From NCBI RefSeq assembly GCF_016584085.1, contig NZ_NRSJ01000027.1, positions 1-62,529 on the forward strand: a stretch of 62,529 nucleotides of DNA, written 5' to 3'. The notes below the pieces were generated by a model that was given only the letters and a program-made list of their open reading frames with translations, did not search any database and was not told the origin of the DNA. The translations under genes were made by a program, and so were the position numbers. Of this stretch, positions 9,391 to 17,850 are shown in pieces; within the stretch, counting starts at the first letter, position 1, and every line of letters starts with the position of its first letter. Source of the DNA: Halochromatium glycolicum (GTDB lineage: Bacteria; Pseudomonadota; Gammaproteobacteria; Chromatiales; Chromatiaceae).

Positions 9391-9573
9391 ATGAGCCCAC
9401 GCATGCATTCCCCATCATCGGATAAGGTCCCAGGGAGTCCGGCAGGCGCGCAGGAGCGCCGCGTTCAGAGCAACCAACTGCTACAAGGAGCGCGTCGCGT
9501 CGTGATCGAGCACGGCGACGCCAGCTACACGCTGCTGCTGACGCGCAACGACAAGCTCATCCTCGTCAAGTAG
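9391..9573 (+). CDS. hemP: Hemin uptake protein HemP family
   Basis: 60-residue protein with the HemP signature in its C-terminal half: a basic-hydrophobic RRVVIEHGDASYTLLLTRN stretch ending in KLILVK. HemP proteins are small and linked to iron or haem uptake, in some bacteria as activators of the haem receptor gene. AACGGAGGTAGCC gives a strong ribosome-binding site before ATG 9391. It stands alone here, with no haem receptor gene nearby. The AT-rich upstream region carries a candidate Fur box. Confidence 0.88.
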   Translation: MSPRMHSPSSDKVPGSPAGAQERRVQSNQLLQGARRVVIEHGDASYTLLLTRNDKLILVK

Positions 9574-9600
9574 TAGTTCGGCTCAGGTTAGAAGCAGCCC

Positions 9601-9698
9601 GGGCCAACCGTTCCGGGCCAACCGTTCCGGGCCAACCGTTCCGGGCCAACCGTTCCGGGCCAACCGTTCCGGGCCAACCGTTCCGGGCCAACTGCTTC
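9601..9698 (+). repeat. Tandem repeat, 14 bp x 7
   Basis: Six perfect copies of gggccaaccgttcc (9601-9684) and a seventh degenerate copy. It fills the space between hemP and the 3' end of pssA. A 14-bp unit shifts the reading frame every copy, so it is not a protein repeat. A copy-number variable locus is likely. Confidence 0.95.
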
Positions 9699-9708
9699 GG
9701 GCCGGAAA

Positions 9709-10494
9709 TCAGGCCTCGCGTCGGCGATCCCGACGGCGCCGGCGTTGACGCCGACGAGCCAGCGTGAACACAGGCCCCGAGACTGCATAGCCCAAGAACA
9801 TCACAAACAGCAGTACTGGCGGGTCCAGCACCACCAGCGCGAAACCCAGCATGACGAGCACGGTCACCATGAAGGGCACACGGCCCTGAAGGTCGAGCAC
9901 CTTGAAGCTGTGGTAGCGGAAGTTGCTCACCATCAGCAGACCAGAGAGCGCCGTCAGGACCGCAACCAGCAGGCTCACGCTATTTCCGGCGATACCGTTA
10001 TCGGTCCCGATCCAGATCATCCCGGCGATGATCGCCGCCGCGGAAGGGCTGGGTAGGCCCTGGAACCAGCGCTTGTCGCTGATGCCAACCTGGGTGTTGA
10101 AGCGCGCAAGGCGCAATGCCGCGGCAGCGGTGTAGATGAAGGCCGCAAGCCAGCCCAGCTTCCCAAGCCCTGAGAGCGCCCACTCGTAGGCGACGAGGGC
10201 CGGCGCAACGCCAAATGCCACCATGTCCGAAAGGCTGTCATACTCGGCGCCGAAATCACTTTGAGTATGGGTCATCCGCGCGACCCGACCGTCGAAACCA
10301 TCCAACACCATCGCCGCGAAGATGCCGAGGGCCGCAGCCTCAAAGTGTCCGCCATTGGCTGACAAGACCGCATAAAAGCCGGCGAACAGGGCCGCGGTCG
10401 TAAACAGGTTCGGCAACAGATAGATCCCGCGTCGGCGCGCGGGCTGGGCTGGCTGGACCGAGCCAGCAGCCGGGTCAGGATCGAGGTCGGCCAT
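9709..10494 (-). CDS. pssA: CDP-diacylglycerol-serine O-phosphatidyltransferase
   Basis: Inner-membrane enzyme making phosphatidylserine from CDP-diacylglycerol and serine, the precursor of phosphatidylethanolamine. The CDP-alcohol phosphotransferase signature DG-x2-AR-x8-G-x3-D-x3-D is complete at residues about 65-90 (DGFDGRVARM to DSLSD). Several hydrophobic segments follow, and the C-terminus is strongly Arg-rich. The length of 261 residues fits the type II family. Start ATG 10494 (MADLD) is chosen because the upstream extension has no family counterpart. Confidence 0.92.
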   Translation of the reverse strand: MADLDPDPAAGSVQPAQPARRRGIYLLPNLFTTAALFAGFYAVLSANGGHFEAAALGIFAAMVLDGFDGRVARMTHTQSDFGAEYDSLSDMVAFGVAPALVAYEWALSGLGKLGWLAAFIYTAAAALRLARFNTQVGISDKRWFQGLPSPSAAAIIAGMIWIGTDNGIAGNSVSLLVAVLTALSGLLMVSNFRYHSFKVLDLQGRVPFMVTVLVMLGFALVVLDPPVLLFVMFLGYAVSGPVFTLARRRQRRRRRDRRREA

Positions 10495-10732
10495 AAGGTG
10501 AAACTCGCGCCGGGAAGTGGTCGGCTCGCATCGGTTCTCAGGGTTGAACGAGCGCGCCGCCAGTATAGACGGGCGCGTCCGCGCTGTTGAGGGGCACGGA
10601 TATCCCCGGTCCGGCAATGGTCATCGATTCTTCGTTTGGAGCTCAAGTGCCAGACAGGGTTTAATGGGAGCCCTTTCCACAGCCGCCCATGCCCGGACCG
10701 ATCGTCCAGCCGCCGAACAAAGGGGCCACTTC

Positions 10733-11227
10733 ATGCAAAGACAACGACCTGAACTTCCCAGCTCCGACAAGCGCTGGAAGCTGGTCAACGCGACGATGCG
10801 GCGTAATGGCTACGCCGAGCATGCGTTGATCGAGGCCCTGCACAGCGTTCAGGATGCCTTCGGGTTCCTGGATACCGAGGCCATGACCTTCGTCGCCGAT
10901 TCACTCGATCTGCCGCTGAGCAAGGTCTACGGCGTCGCGACCTTCTATCACCTGTTCATGCTCAAGCCGCAGGGTCGCCATACCTGCGTCGTCTGCACCG
11001 GCACCGCCTGCTATATCAAGGGCGCCGGCGCCCTGATCGAAGGCATCGAACAGCGCTTCGGGGTCAATCCCGGGGAGACGACCGACGACAAGGCGCTCTC
11101 GGTGATGACCGCCCGCTGCGTCGGGGCCTGCGGGCTGGCACCCGCGGTGGTGCTGGACGGCAATGTCATCGGCAAGCTCGGCACCGATAAACTGGTCGAG
11201 CGCATCGAGCAGGAGGCAGCGGAATGA
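10733..11227 (+). CDS. hoxE: NAD-linked diaphorase subunit HoxE (NuoE-like)
   Basis: 164-residue thioredoxin-like [2Fe-2S] protein. The four ligand cysteines are visible as C88-x4-C93 and C129-x3-C133, after an N-terminal helical domain with [13 protein letters not shown] 7 bp before ATG 10733 supports this start. Its stop overlaps the hoxF start by 4 bp. In cyanobacteria and purple sulfur bacteria HoxE with HoxF and HoxU forms the NAD(P)H module of the bidirectional hydrogenase. Here no hoxU, hoxY or hoxH follows. NuoE is the alternative name, but the next gene has the HoxF-type N-terminal extension. Confidence 0.85.
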   Translation: MQRQRPELPSSDKRWKLVNATMRRNGYAEHALIEALHSVQDAFGFLDTEAMTFVADSLDLPLSKVYGVATFYHLFMLKPQGRHTCVVCTGTACYIKGAGALIEGIEQRFGVNPGETTDDKALSVMTARCVGACGLAPAVVLDGNVIGKLGTDKLVERIEQEAAE

Positions 11228-12831
11228 ACGTCGATGATCTTGAGATCATGGCTGAAGGCTACCGCGCCGAAAACGCCGACGTCGAGCATGAGATCCGCGT
11301 CTGCATGGCCGCTAGCTGTCAGTCGTCTGGCGCCCAGCCCGTACTCGATGCCCTCACCGCAGCCTGCGACACCAAGGGCGGTACCTGTCGGGTCAAGGGC
11401 GTCGGTTGTATGGGGCTGTGCTCGGCCGGCCCATTGGTGACGGTCGGCGAACGCGATGCCGAGCTCGCCGATTCGACCATCTACCGAGACGTCACCGCCG
11501 ACGACGCCCATGACATCCTCGCCAGCGTGGACACAGCACCGGTTGCGCGCCTGCAGTGCCCGAACGACCTGCCTTTTTTCAGCCGCCAGAAGAAGATCGT
11601 GCTCGAGCATGCCGGGGTGGTCGATCCGGACAGCTTCAAGGGCTACGTCGCCGTCGGCGGCTACCGCGCGATGGTTCAGGCCCTCAGCGAGATGACCCCG
11701 GCCGATGTGATCGCCGAGATCACCACCAGCGGCCTACGCGGCCGCGGCGGCGGCGGCTATCCGACCGGACTCAAGTGGTCGACGGTGGCCAAGATGCCGG
11801 GCGAGCAGAAGTACGTGATCTGCAACGCCGATGAGGGCGATCCGGGCGCGTTCATGGATCGGGCGATCCTGGAATCCGACCCGCATCGGGTGCTCGAGGG
11901 GATGGCGATCGCCGCCTATGCGATCGGCGCCGACAAGGGCTATATCTATGTGCGCGCCGAGTACCCGCTGGCCGTCGAGCGGCTCAAGAACGCGATCCGC
12001 AAGGCCAAGCGCCAGGGCTTCCTTGGCCATCATATCTGCGAGACCCAGTTCAACTTCGATGTCGAGATCCGCCTCGGTGCCGGGGCCTTCGTCTGCGGTG
12101 AGGAGACCGCCTTGATGGCCTCGATCGAGGGCGGCCGCGGCCAGCCCCGTCCGCGCCCGCCCTACCCGGCCGAGTCCGGGCTGTTCGGACGTCCCACGCT
12201 GATCAACAACGTCGAGACCTATGCCAATGTCGCCCCGATCGTCAGCGAGGGCGGCGATTGGTTCGCGTCGATCGGCACCGAGCGCTCGGCCGGCACCAAG
12301 GTCTTCGCACTGGCCGGCACGATCGAGAACACCGGGCTGATCGAGGTGCCGATGGGCACTACCCTACGCGACATCATCGAGGTCATCGGTGGCGGCATCC
12401 CCGATGGCAAGGCGTTCAAGGCGGTGCAGACCGGCGGCCCATCCGGCGGCTGTGTGCCGGCCGATCATCTCGATATCCCGGTGGATTACGACAGCCTGAA
12501 GACGCTTGGCACCATGATGGGCTCGGGTGGGATGATCGTGATGGACGAGACCTCGAGCATGGTCGACGTCGCACGCTTCTTCATGGAGTTCTGCATGGAT
12601 GAATCCTGCGGCAAGTGCGTGCCCTGCCGCACCGGTACCCAGCAGATGCATGCCTTGTTGGACAAGATCGCGAAATCGGAGGCCAGCCACTCCGACCTGG
12701 CCCTGCTCGAAGAGCTGTGCGAGGTCGTCCAGGCCACAAGCCTCTGCGGGCTCGGCCAAACGGCGCCCAACCCGGTGATGAGCACGCTGCGCTATTTCCG
12801 TGACGAATACGAGGAGAAGCTCGGCCGCTGA
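11224..12831 (+). CDS. hoxF: NAD-linked diaphorase subunit HoxF (NuoF-like)
   Basis: 535-residue flavoprotein that would pass electrons between NAD(P)H, FMN and iron-sulfur clusters. Domains: N-terminal [2Fe-2S] thioredoxin-like domain (C27-x4-C32, C62-x3-C66), the NADH/FMN-binding region with [15 protein letters not shown] near 171-185, a SLBB-like part, and a C-terminal [4Fe-4S] motif C462-x2-C465-x2-C468 with C508. The N-terminal extension separates it from NuoF of complex I. It is translationally coupled to hoxE, and the operon ends here: the next gene is on the other strand. Confidence 0.88.
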   Translation: MNVDDLEIMAEGYRAENADVEHEIRVCMAASCQSSGAQPVLDALTAACDTKGGTCRVKGVGCMGLCSAGPLVTVGERDAELADSTIYRDVTADDAHDILASVDTAPVARLQCPNDLPFFSRQKKIVLEHAGVVDPDSFKGYVAVGGYRAMVQALSEMTPADVIAEITTSGLRGRGGGGYPTGLKWSTVAKMPGEQKYVICNADEGDPGAFMDRAILESDPHRVLEGMAIAAYAIGADKGYIYVRAEYPLAVERLKNAIRKAKRQGFLGHHICETQFNFDVEIRLGAGAFVCGEETALMASIEGGRGQPRPRPPYPAESGLFGRPTLINNVETYANVAPIVSEGGDWFASIGTERSAGTKVFALAGTIENTGLIEVPMGTTLRDIIEVIGGGIPDGKAFKAVQTGGPSGGCVPADHLDIPVDYDSLKTLGTMMGSGGMIVMDETSSMVDVARFFMEFCMDESCGKCVPCRTGTQQMHALLDKIAKSEASHSDLALLEELCEVVQATSLCGLGQTAPNPVMSTLRYFRDEYEEKLGR

Positions 12832-12839
12832 ATCCGGGG

Positions 12840-13619
12840 TCAATTCGCCGAGCGCAGCTGCGGTCGGCGTAATTCGAACATCGGCTTGCTCTTGGGGCCG
12901 ACGCTGTGGAGACCCGGATCGAGCGCACGATCGGACAAGGTTGGCCGGGTACGCAGGAACAGCCGGGACGGAAGGATGCGCCGACCGGTCGTGCGCCCAG
13001 TGCCGCTGGCCCTGGCCATCGCCGGGGTCAACGTGACGCCGACAAGCGCCCGAGCCTTCTCCGAGTAGGGCTCGATCCCCTTCCGGCGCAGATAATTCGT
13101 TAGCACACGATGGGTATAGCGTTGGGTCTCAGGATAGGTCACGAAGCCGTTGTGGCGGCTCAATGCGCCTTCTCCGGCGTTGTAGGCCATGATGGCCTTA
13201 CCGATCCCGAACTGCCCCAACAGCCGCTTCAGATGGCGCACACCGGTGCGAACATTGGTCTGCGGATCGAACAGCGCCTCAACCGAATCGACCCCATAAT
13301 CGGCCGCGGTCTCGGGCATCACCTGCATCAAGCCCACCGCACCGGCGTGGGAGACCGCATGCGGATCATAGGCGGATTCGGCCAGTACCACGGCATCGAC
13401 CAGATCGATCTCGACGCCGTATTGGTTCGCGATCCGCTCGACCAATGCCTTCAGGGCCTTGCGGCTCGGTACCGGCGTGTCCGGCGGCGTTGGCAAAGCA
13501 CCGTTGGTCAGGGAACCGGGGTCTGGCACCGGCTTGGCCTCGGCAACCTCGGCCTCGGCGGCCGGCAGCGCAATCAACGTGGTCGTCAACAGGATAAGTC
13601 GAGTGAGCGGCCATCGCAT
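12840..13619 (-). CDS. Exported lytic transglycosylase, SLT domain
   Basis: Cleaves peptidoglycan strands in the periplasm. Signal peptide at residues 1-23 (hydrophobic core LILLTTTLIALP, AEA cleavage), then an SLT catalytic domain with glutamate 81 in LAESAYDPHAVS followed by AGAVGLMQVMPETA, and the late motif AYNAGEGA. The last 50 residues are basic and unlike typical family tails. GAGGAGG upstream of ATG 13619 is a strong ribosome-binding site. It converges tail to tail on hoxF with only 8 bp between them. Confidence 0.9.
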   Translation of the reverse strand: MRWPLTRLILLTTTLIALPAAEAEVAEAKPVPDPGSLTNGALPTPPDTPVPSRKALKALVERIANQYGVEIDLVDAVVLAESAYDPHAVSHAGAVGLMQVMPETAADYGVDSVEALFDPQTNVRTGVRHLKRLLGQFGIGKAIMAYNAGEGALSRHNGFVTYPETQRYTHRVLTNYLRRKGIEPYSEKARALVGVTLTPAMARASGTGRTTGRRILPSRLFLRTRPTLSDRALDPGLHSVGPKSKPMFELRRPQLRSAN

Positions 13620-13863
13620 TGTGTAGCCTCCTCAAAGCGGTCAGGGTGACAGGCGCTGCGCGAACAATCGCCGATGTGACGGTGCTCACTGGCAGATAGG
13701 GCAACGATGCTGCGATACTTCGCCCTTCATCATAGAGGCTAGACTCCTGCTGCCCTAATCGCGCAGCCGAGCCACCATCGCGTCCGCTCGCAACTGTAAC
13801 CGACTCACGACCAAGTCGCGCAAGCGGGCAACGCCCCTCGACGCCCAGCGCAACACACGCACG

Positions 13864-14805
13864 ATGAGCGACACGATCGAAAACGGCACCATCGCCGAGG
13901 TGCAGGGCCGGCGCTGCGTCTATTACGACGGCTACTGGATCAAGTACTACGAGCCGCCTCCAGAGACGCTGGCGGCAAAGAAGGCCTTGATCGAGGCCCT
14001 GACGCGCCGACTGTTCAACCATGTCGAGCACGGTATCAATATCCCGGGCATCCGCCTTGCCGAGGCGCGCGCTGCTTACGAGGCGGAAACCAATCCGGAG
14101 CGCAAGCGCGTCAATGGTGCCATGCTGGCCGGGGCACTGTTCAACCGCGCGACGACGATCTTCACGAAGCTTGTCGAACTGCAGGCCGACGGCGTCGAGA
14201 TCGAGCCGGACGATGCCCTGATGCGCGAATGCGGCGACTATCTGCTGGAGGCGCTCGACCTCGGTCATATGGTGCGGCATCGCGGCGGTGATGAAGGCAT
14301 CGACGAGCTTTGGGGCGAACCATTCAAGGCCTTCAGCCAGCCGATCGCTGCATTCTACGAGAGTCGTTATCTGAAGATCGCGATGACGATGCGCGAGATC
14401 GACCGCATCACCGCCACCATCACCACGACCTTCGAGGGCAGCACCCAGGTCAGCGATCTCGCACCCTTGCTGGCCGAGCTCGGCGAGTCGGCCAAGCGCA
14501 AATGCGAGATCCTCCGCACCGATCCAGCGATCTTCCAGGTCTGGCCGGCGTTCGTCGTCGCTGGCGATCGGATGCGGAACATCCAACCGCGTGTTTCACC
14601 GGCCCCCTCACCCGCCGAGATCCACGAGGCCCAAGAAGGGGCTCGCATCCTCAAATCGAGCGCCGCGCTCGTTTGCCATATGGTGAGGGCGCGCACCCCG
14701 ATGCCGAAGAGCTGCCGCGAGCTGATCGATACCTGTCACCGCTTCCGCCGCACCTTCATCGAGCCCAAGCTGAAGCAAGCGCAGGCCGGACAGGACAAGG
14801 GTTAA
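13864..14805 (+). CDS. Conserved-looking helical protein of unknown function
   Basis: 313 residues, not recognised. The N-terminus has a small aromatic stretch (RRCVYYDGYWIKYYEPP, about residues 16-32); the rest reads as an alpha-helical protein with many Glu/Lys/Arg heptads, no signal peptide and no membrane span. Codon use and GC match its neighbours, so it looks like a resident gene. ATG 13864 follows directly on CACACGCACG with no good Shine-Dalgarno. It precedes, on the same strand, the ATP-grasp and isoaspartyl peptidase genes, and may belong with them. Confidence 0.75.
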   Translation: MSDTIENGTIAEVQGRRCVYYDGYWIKYYEPPPETLAAKKALIEALTRRLFNHVEHGINIPGIRLAEARAAYEAETNPERKRVNGAMLAGALFNRATTIFTKLVELQADGVEIEPDDALMRECGDYLLEALDLGHMVRHRGGDEGIDELWGEPFKAFSQPIAAFYESRYLKIAMTMREIDRITATITTTFEGSTQVSDLAPLLAELGESAKRKCEILRTDPAIFQVWPAFVVAGDRMRNIQPRVSPAPSPAEIHEAQEGARILKSSAALVCHMVRARTPMPKSCRELIDTCHRFRRTFIEPKLKQAQAGQDKG

Positions 14806-15030
14806 GGGCGGCTCAACCTCCTCGGCAACCGGTCGGGCGCAATGCGGACTCTCTCCGTCGCGGGATCTCTCCATCAAGGCCCGACAATGACGCAGTGACA
14901 TCCCAGTGCGCACCAGCACAGGGCAATATCCTCCCAGTCAATCGGCGCTGCGCGACCGATTCGGCTGGCCTAGCCTTTGCATATGCAGCCGGATATCAGG
15001 CCACGACCGGCGCGACCAGGGCGTTCCAGC

Positions 15031-16188
15031 ATGGGTGAGGCGACCAGCAATCCGAAACCGGCCCCGGCAATGGACAGGAATCCTGCCGCCTTCGCACCGA
15101 CGGAGCGGGCCCCGCGCATCCTGAACCACGACATCATGGGCTGTACGGCCGAGGGGGTGCTCGGAAACCATCTGTACTCCGGGCGCGCGCTTGGCGTCAG
15201 CGAGCCCGATGACCTGATCCAGCTGCACCCGGACCTGCGCCCACAATGGGACGGCATCTGCAGCCACTATGATCGGATCGGCCTCTCCTATAGCACGAAC
15301 GTCATCTGGGACGTCGGCACCCATCAGCTCTCGGCCTACCCGGAGCATGAGCCGTCGGTCTTCTTCTTCGGCGCTGCAGAGCAACGCGTGCGCCCGGACG
15401 AACGCTGGCATCAGACCGTCGACTATATCAATTCCAAGAATCGCTTCATGGACTTGGCCGACAATCTCGGGGTACCGGTGCCGAAGACCCTCTGTTTCGA
15501 CAGGGTTGGCTCAATCGACAACAACGCAGTCGACGCGGCGCCCTATCCCTGCTATCTCAAGGCCGCGGTCTCGGTCTCCGGCGTCGGCATCTATCGCTGC
15601 GAGGGGCCGCAACAGCTTCGCGCTGCAATCACGGCCTTCGATCCCGGAGTCCCCGTCCAGATCCAGCAGGAGGTCCTGACCGACTCGTTTCTGAACCTCC
15701 AGTACGAGGCGACCGACGGCCAAGCCGCTCGCGTTGCCGCCACTGAGCAGGTGCTCGACGGCTGCGTTCACCAGGGCAATCGGCATCCTGTCCCAGCGCC
15801 GCCTTGGGAACAGGTCGACCCGATGGCGCAGTGGCTCGTCGAGCAAGGCATCCGCGGCCTGTTCGCTTTCGATGTCGCGGTGCTCGACGGTCGCGCCGAC
15901 ACGAAACATCTGGCGATTGAATGCAACCCGCGGTGGAACGGGGCCTCCTACCCGACCATGATCGCCCGCAAGCTCGGCATCGATTATTGGCTCGCGCGCA
16001 CCTTCCCGACCCGCCACCGGATGCTCGCGGATATCGATCTGAGCGGCATCGAGTTCGACGCCGCCACCGGCACCGGCGTCATCCTGGTGAATTGGGGGCC
16101 CGTGCTGGTCGGAAAACTGCTCGTACTCCTTGCAGGCGATCCAGATCAGCAGCAACATCTGGAACGGGCATTGGGCCAGCGCCTCTGA
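15031..16188 (+). CDS. ATP-grasp family ligase, substrate unknown
   Basis: About 385 residues. The C-terminal two-thirds has ATP-grasp features: a nucleotide-binding lysine strand in YPCYLKAAVSVSGVGIYRC and the metal-binding segment LAIECNPRWNGASYPTMIA. Such enzymes join a carboxylate to an amine or thiol through an acyl-phosphate. The N-terminal part (ILNHDIMGCTAEGVLGN onward) looks like a pre-ATP-grasp domain. The start is uncertain: 14977, 15031 and 15070 are all possible; 15031 has AGGG 9 bp upstream. It is followed 15 bp later by an isoaspartyl peptidase, suggesting a make-and-break pair for an amide-linked product. The function is inferred only at family level. Confidence 0.75.
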   Translation: MGEATSNPKPAPAMDRNPAAFAPTERAPRILNHDIMGCTAEGVLGNHLYSGRALGVSEPDDLIQLHPDLRPQWDGICSHYDRIGLSYSTNVIWDVGTHQLSAYPEHEPSVFFFGAAEQRVRPDERWHQTVDYINSKNRFMDLADNLGVPVPKTLCFDRVGSIDNNAVDAAPYPCYLKAAVSVSGVGIYRCEGPQQLRAAITAFDPGVPVQIQQEVLTDSFLNLQYEATDGQAARVAATEQVLDGCVHQGNRHPVPAPPWEQVDPMAQWLVEQGIRGLFAFDVAVLDGRADTKHLAIECNPRWNGASYPTMIARKLGIDYWLARTFPTRHRMLADIDLSGIEFDAATGTGVILVNWGPVLVGKLLVLLAGDPDQQQHLERALGQRL

Positions 16189-16203
16189 AGAACGCACATC
16201 CGC

Positions 16204-17130
16204 ATGATCGATACCTATTCCCTGATGATCCATGGTGGCGCCGGTGCGCTCGACAATGTAGCCGACGAGCGCATCGCTGTGCGCTACCTCGAGAGCATGC
16301 GGGTGATCCTCGAGCACGGCCGTGCCATCCTCGAGCGTGGTGCGAGCGCAATCGAAGCGGTCGAGAGCTGCGCCTCGCAGCTCGAAGACGACCCCTTGTT
16401 CAACGCCGGATGCGGCTCGGTACTGAACGAGAACGGCAAGGTCGAGATGGACGCCGGCATCATGGACGGCCGCGACCTCTCTGCTGGCGCCGTTGCCGGC
16501 ATCAGCAATATCGCCAACCCGGTGCAGCTGGCGCGACTGATCATGGACGGCAGTGAGCACGTGATGCTGTTCGGCGACGGCGCCCTCGAGTTCGCGCGGC
16601 ATTGCGACGTGCGGCTGACACCAGACCACTACTTCTTCACGCCAGACCGGATCAAACAGCTCGAACAGGCACGCCTTCACCACCGGATGATGCTCGATCA
16701 CGACGAAGACGGCGAGGACCAGAAGTACGGGACCATTGGGGCCGTCGCGCGCGACCGTCATGGCAACCTCGCCGCCGCCACATCGACCGGTGGCATCGTC
16801 AACAAGCGCATGGGCCGGGTCGGCGACTCACCGATCGTCGGCGCCGGTGTCTATGCCGACAATGAGAGCTGCGCCATCTCGGCCACCGGATTTGGTGAGG
16901 ACTTCATGCGAACCGTCTTCGCAAAGACCATCGCCGATCGGATCGAGTTCTGTGACAGCGACGCCCGCTCAGCGGTCGACGACGGACTCGCCTACCTCAC
17001 CCGCAAGGTCCGCGGCCGCGGCGGCGTCATCTGCATCGATCGCAACGGCTGTTGTGCCAGCGGCATGACGACCAAGAAGATGATCCACGGTTGGATCGAG
17101 CACGGCGGCGAGACCACTTGCCGGTTCTAG
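16204..17130 (+). CDS. Isoaspartyl peptidase / plant-type L-asparaginase (Ntn hydrolase)
   Basis: 308-residue N-terminal-nucleophile hydrolase. Such precursors cut themselves before a Thr that becomes the catalytic residue; here it is T177 in DQKYGTIGAVARD. Other family features: IHGGAGAL (9-16), FNAGCGSVLNENG (66-78), MDAGIMDG (82-89) and the STGGIVNKRMGRVGDSPIVG segment. Substrates in the family are isoaspartyl dipeptides, asparagine or glycosyl-asparagine. It starts 15 bp after the ATP-grasp gene, so the two are probably cotranscribed. There is no signal peptide, so it is cytoplasmic. Confidence 0.88.
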   Translation: MIDTYSLMIHGGAGALDNVADERIAVRYLESMRVILEHGRAILERGASAIEAVESCASQLEDDPLFNAGCGSVLNENGKVEMDAGIMDGRDLSAGAVAGISNIANPVQLARLIMDGSEHVMLFGDGALEFARHCDVRLTPDHYFFTPDRIKQLEQARLHHRMMLDHDEDGEDQKYGTIGAVARDRHGNLAAATSTGGIVNKRMGRVGDSPIVGAGVYADNESCAISATGFGEDFMRTVFAKTIADRIEFCDSDARSAVDDGLAYLTRKVRGRGGVICIDRNGCCASGMTTKKMIHGWIEHGGETTCRF

Positions 17131-17131
17131 G

Positions 17132-17827
17132 TCAACCCTCCTCTCGCATCAGACAGTCAGACTTCAGAGAGCAGCGGCCGCACTGCGGCTTACGGGCGCG
17201 ACACAAGTCTTTGGCGTGCCGAACGATCAGTGCGTGGTACTCGTTCAGGCTGACGCTATCCGGCCCGATCGCGCGCTCGACCCTCTCTCGAATGGTCTCA
17301 TAGCCCTCATCACCATCGAGCAGGCCCATGCGCCGGAATAGCCGCCGCGTGTAGGCATCGACCACGAACACCGGGCGATCGAACGCATAGAGCAGGATAT
17401 CGTCGGCAGTCTCGGCACCAACCCCAGGGATTGTTAGCAGCCATGCGCGCAGGTGCGGGGTCGCCCAGGTCGCAAGCACGGATTCGCCGCCCGCCGCGAG
17501 CAGTGCATCGCAGAACGCGCGCAGCCGCCGCGCCTTGACGTTGAAGTAACCGGACGGGCGGATCGCCTCGGCGAGCGCCGCCTCCTCCAGCTCGAGCAGC
17601 GCCTCGGGCGCCAGCGCAATACGGTCCTTCAAGCGGCCCAACGCCCGCTCGACATTGGTCCAGGCGGTGTTCTGGGTCAAGATCGCACCCAGCATCACCT
17701 CGAAGGGGGTTTCGGCCGGCCACCAACCCTGTTCGCCGTAGGTTGCGAACAGGCGCTCGTAGAGCATCCTGATCGCGTCATCGGTACCCGGGCGCGCCTC
17801 GACGCTCGCCGCAACGGCTCTATCCAC
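17132..17827 (-). CDS. Endonuclease III-like HhH-GPD DNA glycosylase with [4Fe-4S] cluster
   Basis: 231-residue base-excision repair protein. Seen: FEVMLGAILTQNTAW (42-56), helix-hairpin-helix LTIPGVGAETADDILLYA (131-148), catalytic Asp157 in VVDAYTRR, and a C-terminal cluster motif C209-x6-C216-x2-C219-x5-C225. At the place of the lysine that gives endonuclease III its lyase activity (GxKTA) this protein has Glu139 (GAETA). It is therefore probably a monofunctional glycosylase of the archaeal-type or MagIII-like group rather than classical Nth. It converges with the asparaginase gene. Confidence 0.85.
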   Translation of the reverse strand: MDRAVAASVEARPGTDDAIRMLYERLFATYGEQGWWPAETPFEVMLGAILTQNTAWTNVERALGRLKDRIALAPEALLELEEAALAEAIRPSGYFNVKARRLRAFCDALLAAGGESVLATWATPHLRAWLLTIPGVGAETADDILLYAFDRPVFVVDAYTRRLFRRMGLLDGDEGYETIRERVERAIGPDSVSLNEYHALIVRHAKDLCRARKPQCGRCSLKSDCLMREEG

Positions 17828-17850
17828 CGCTCGCTCCGGTCATCAGCCCC

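Noticed and set aside
9601..9698. CRISPR array
   Set aside because: Units are contiguous 14-mers without spacers and there are no cas genes.
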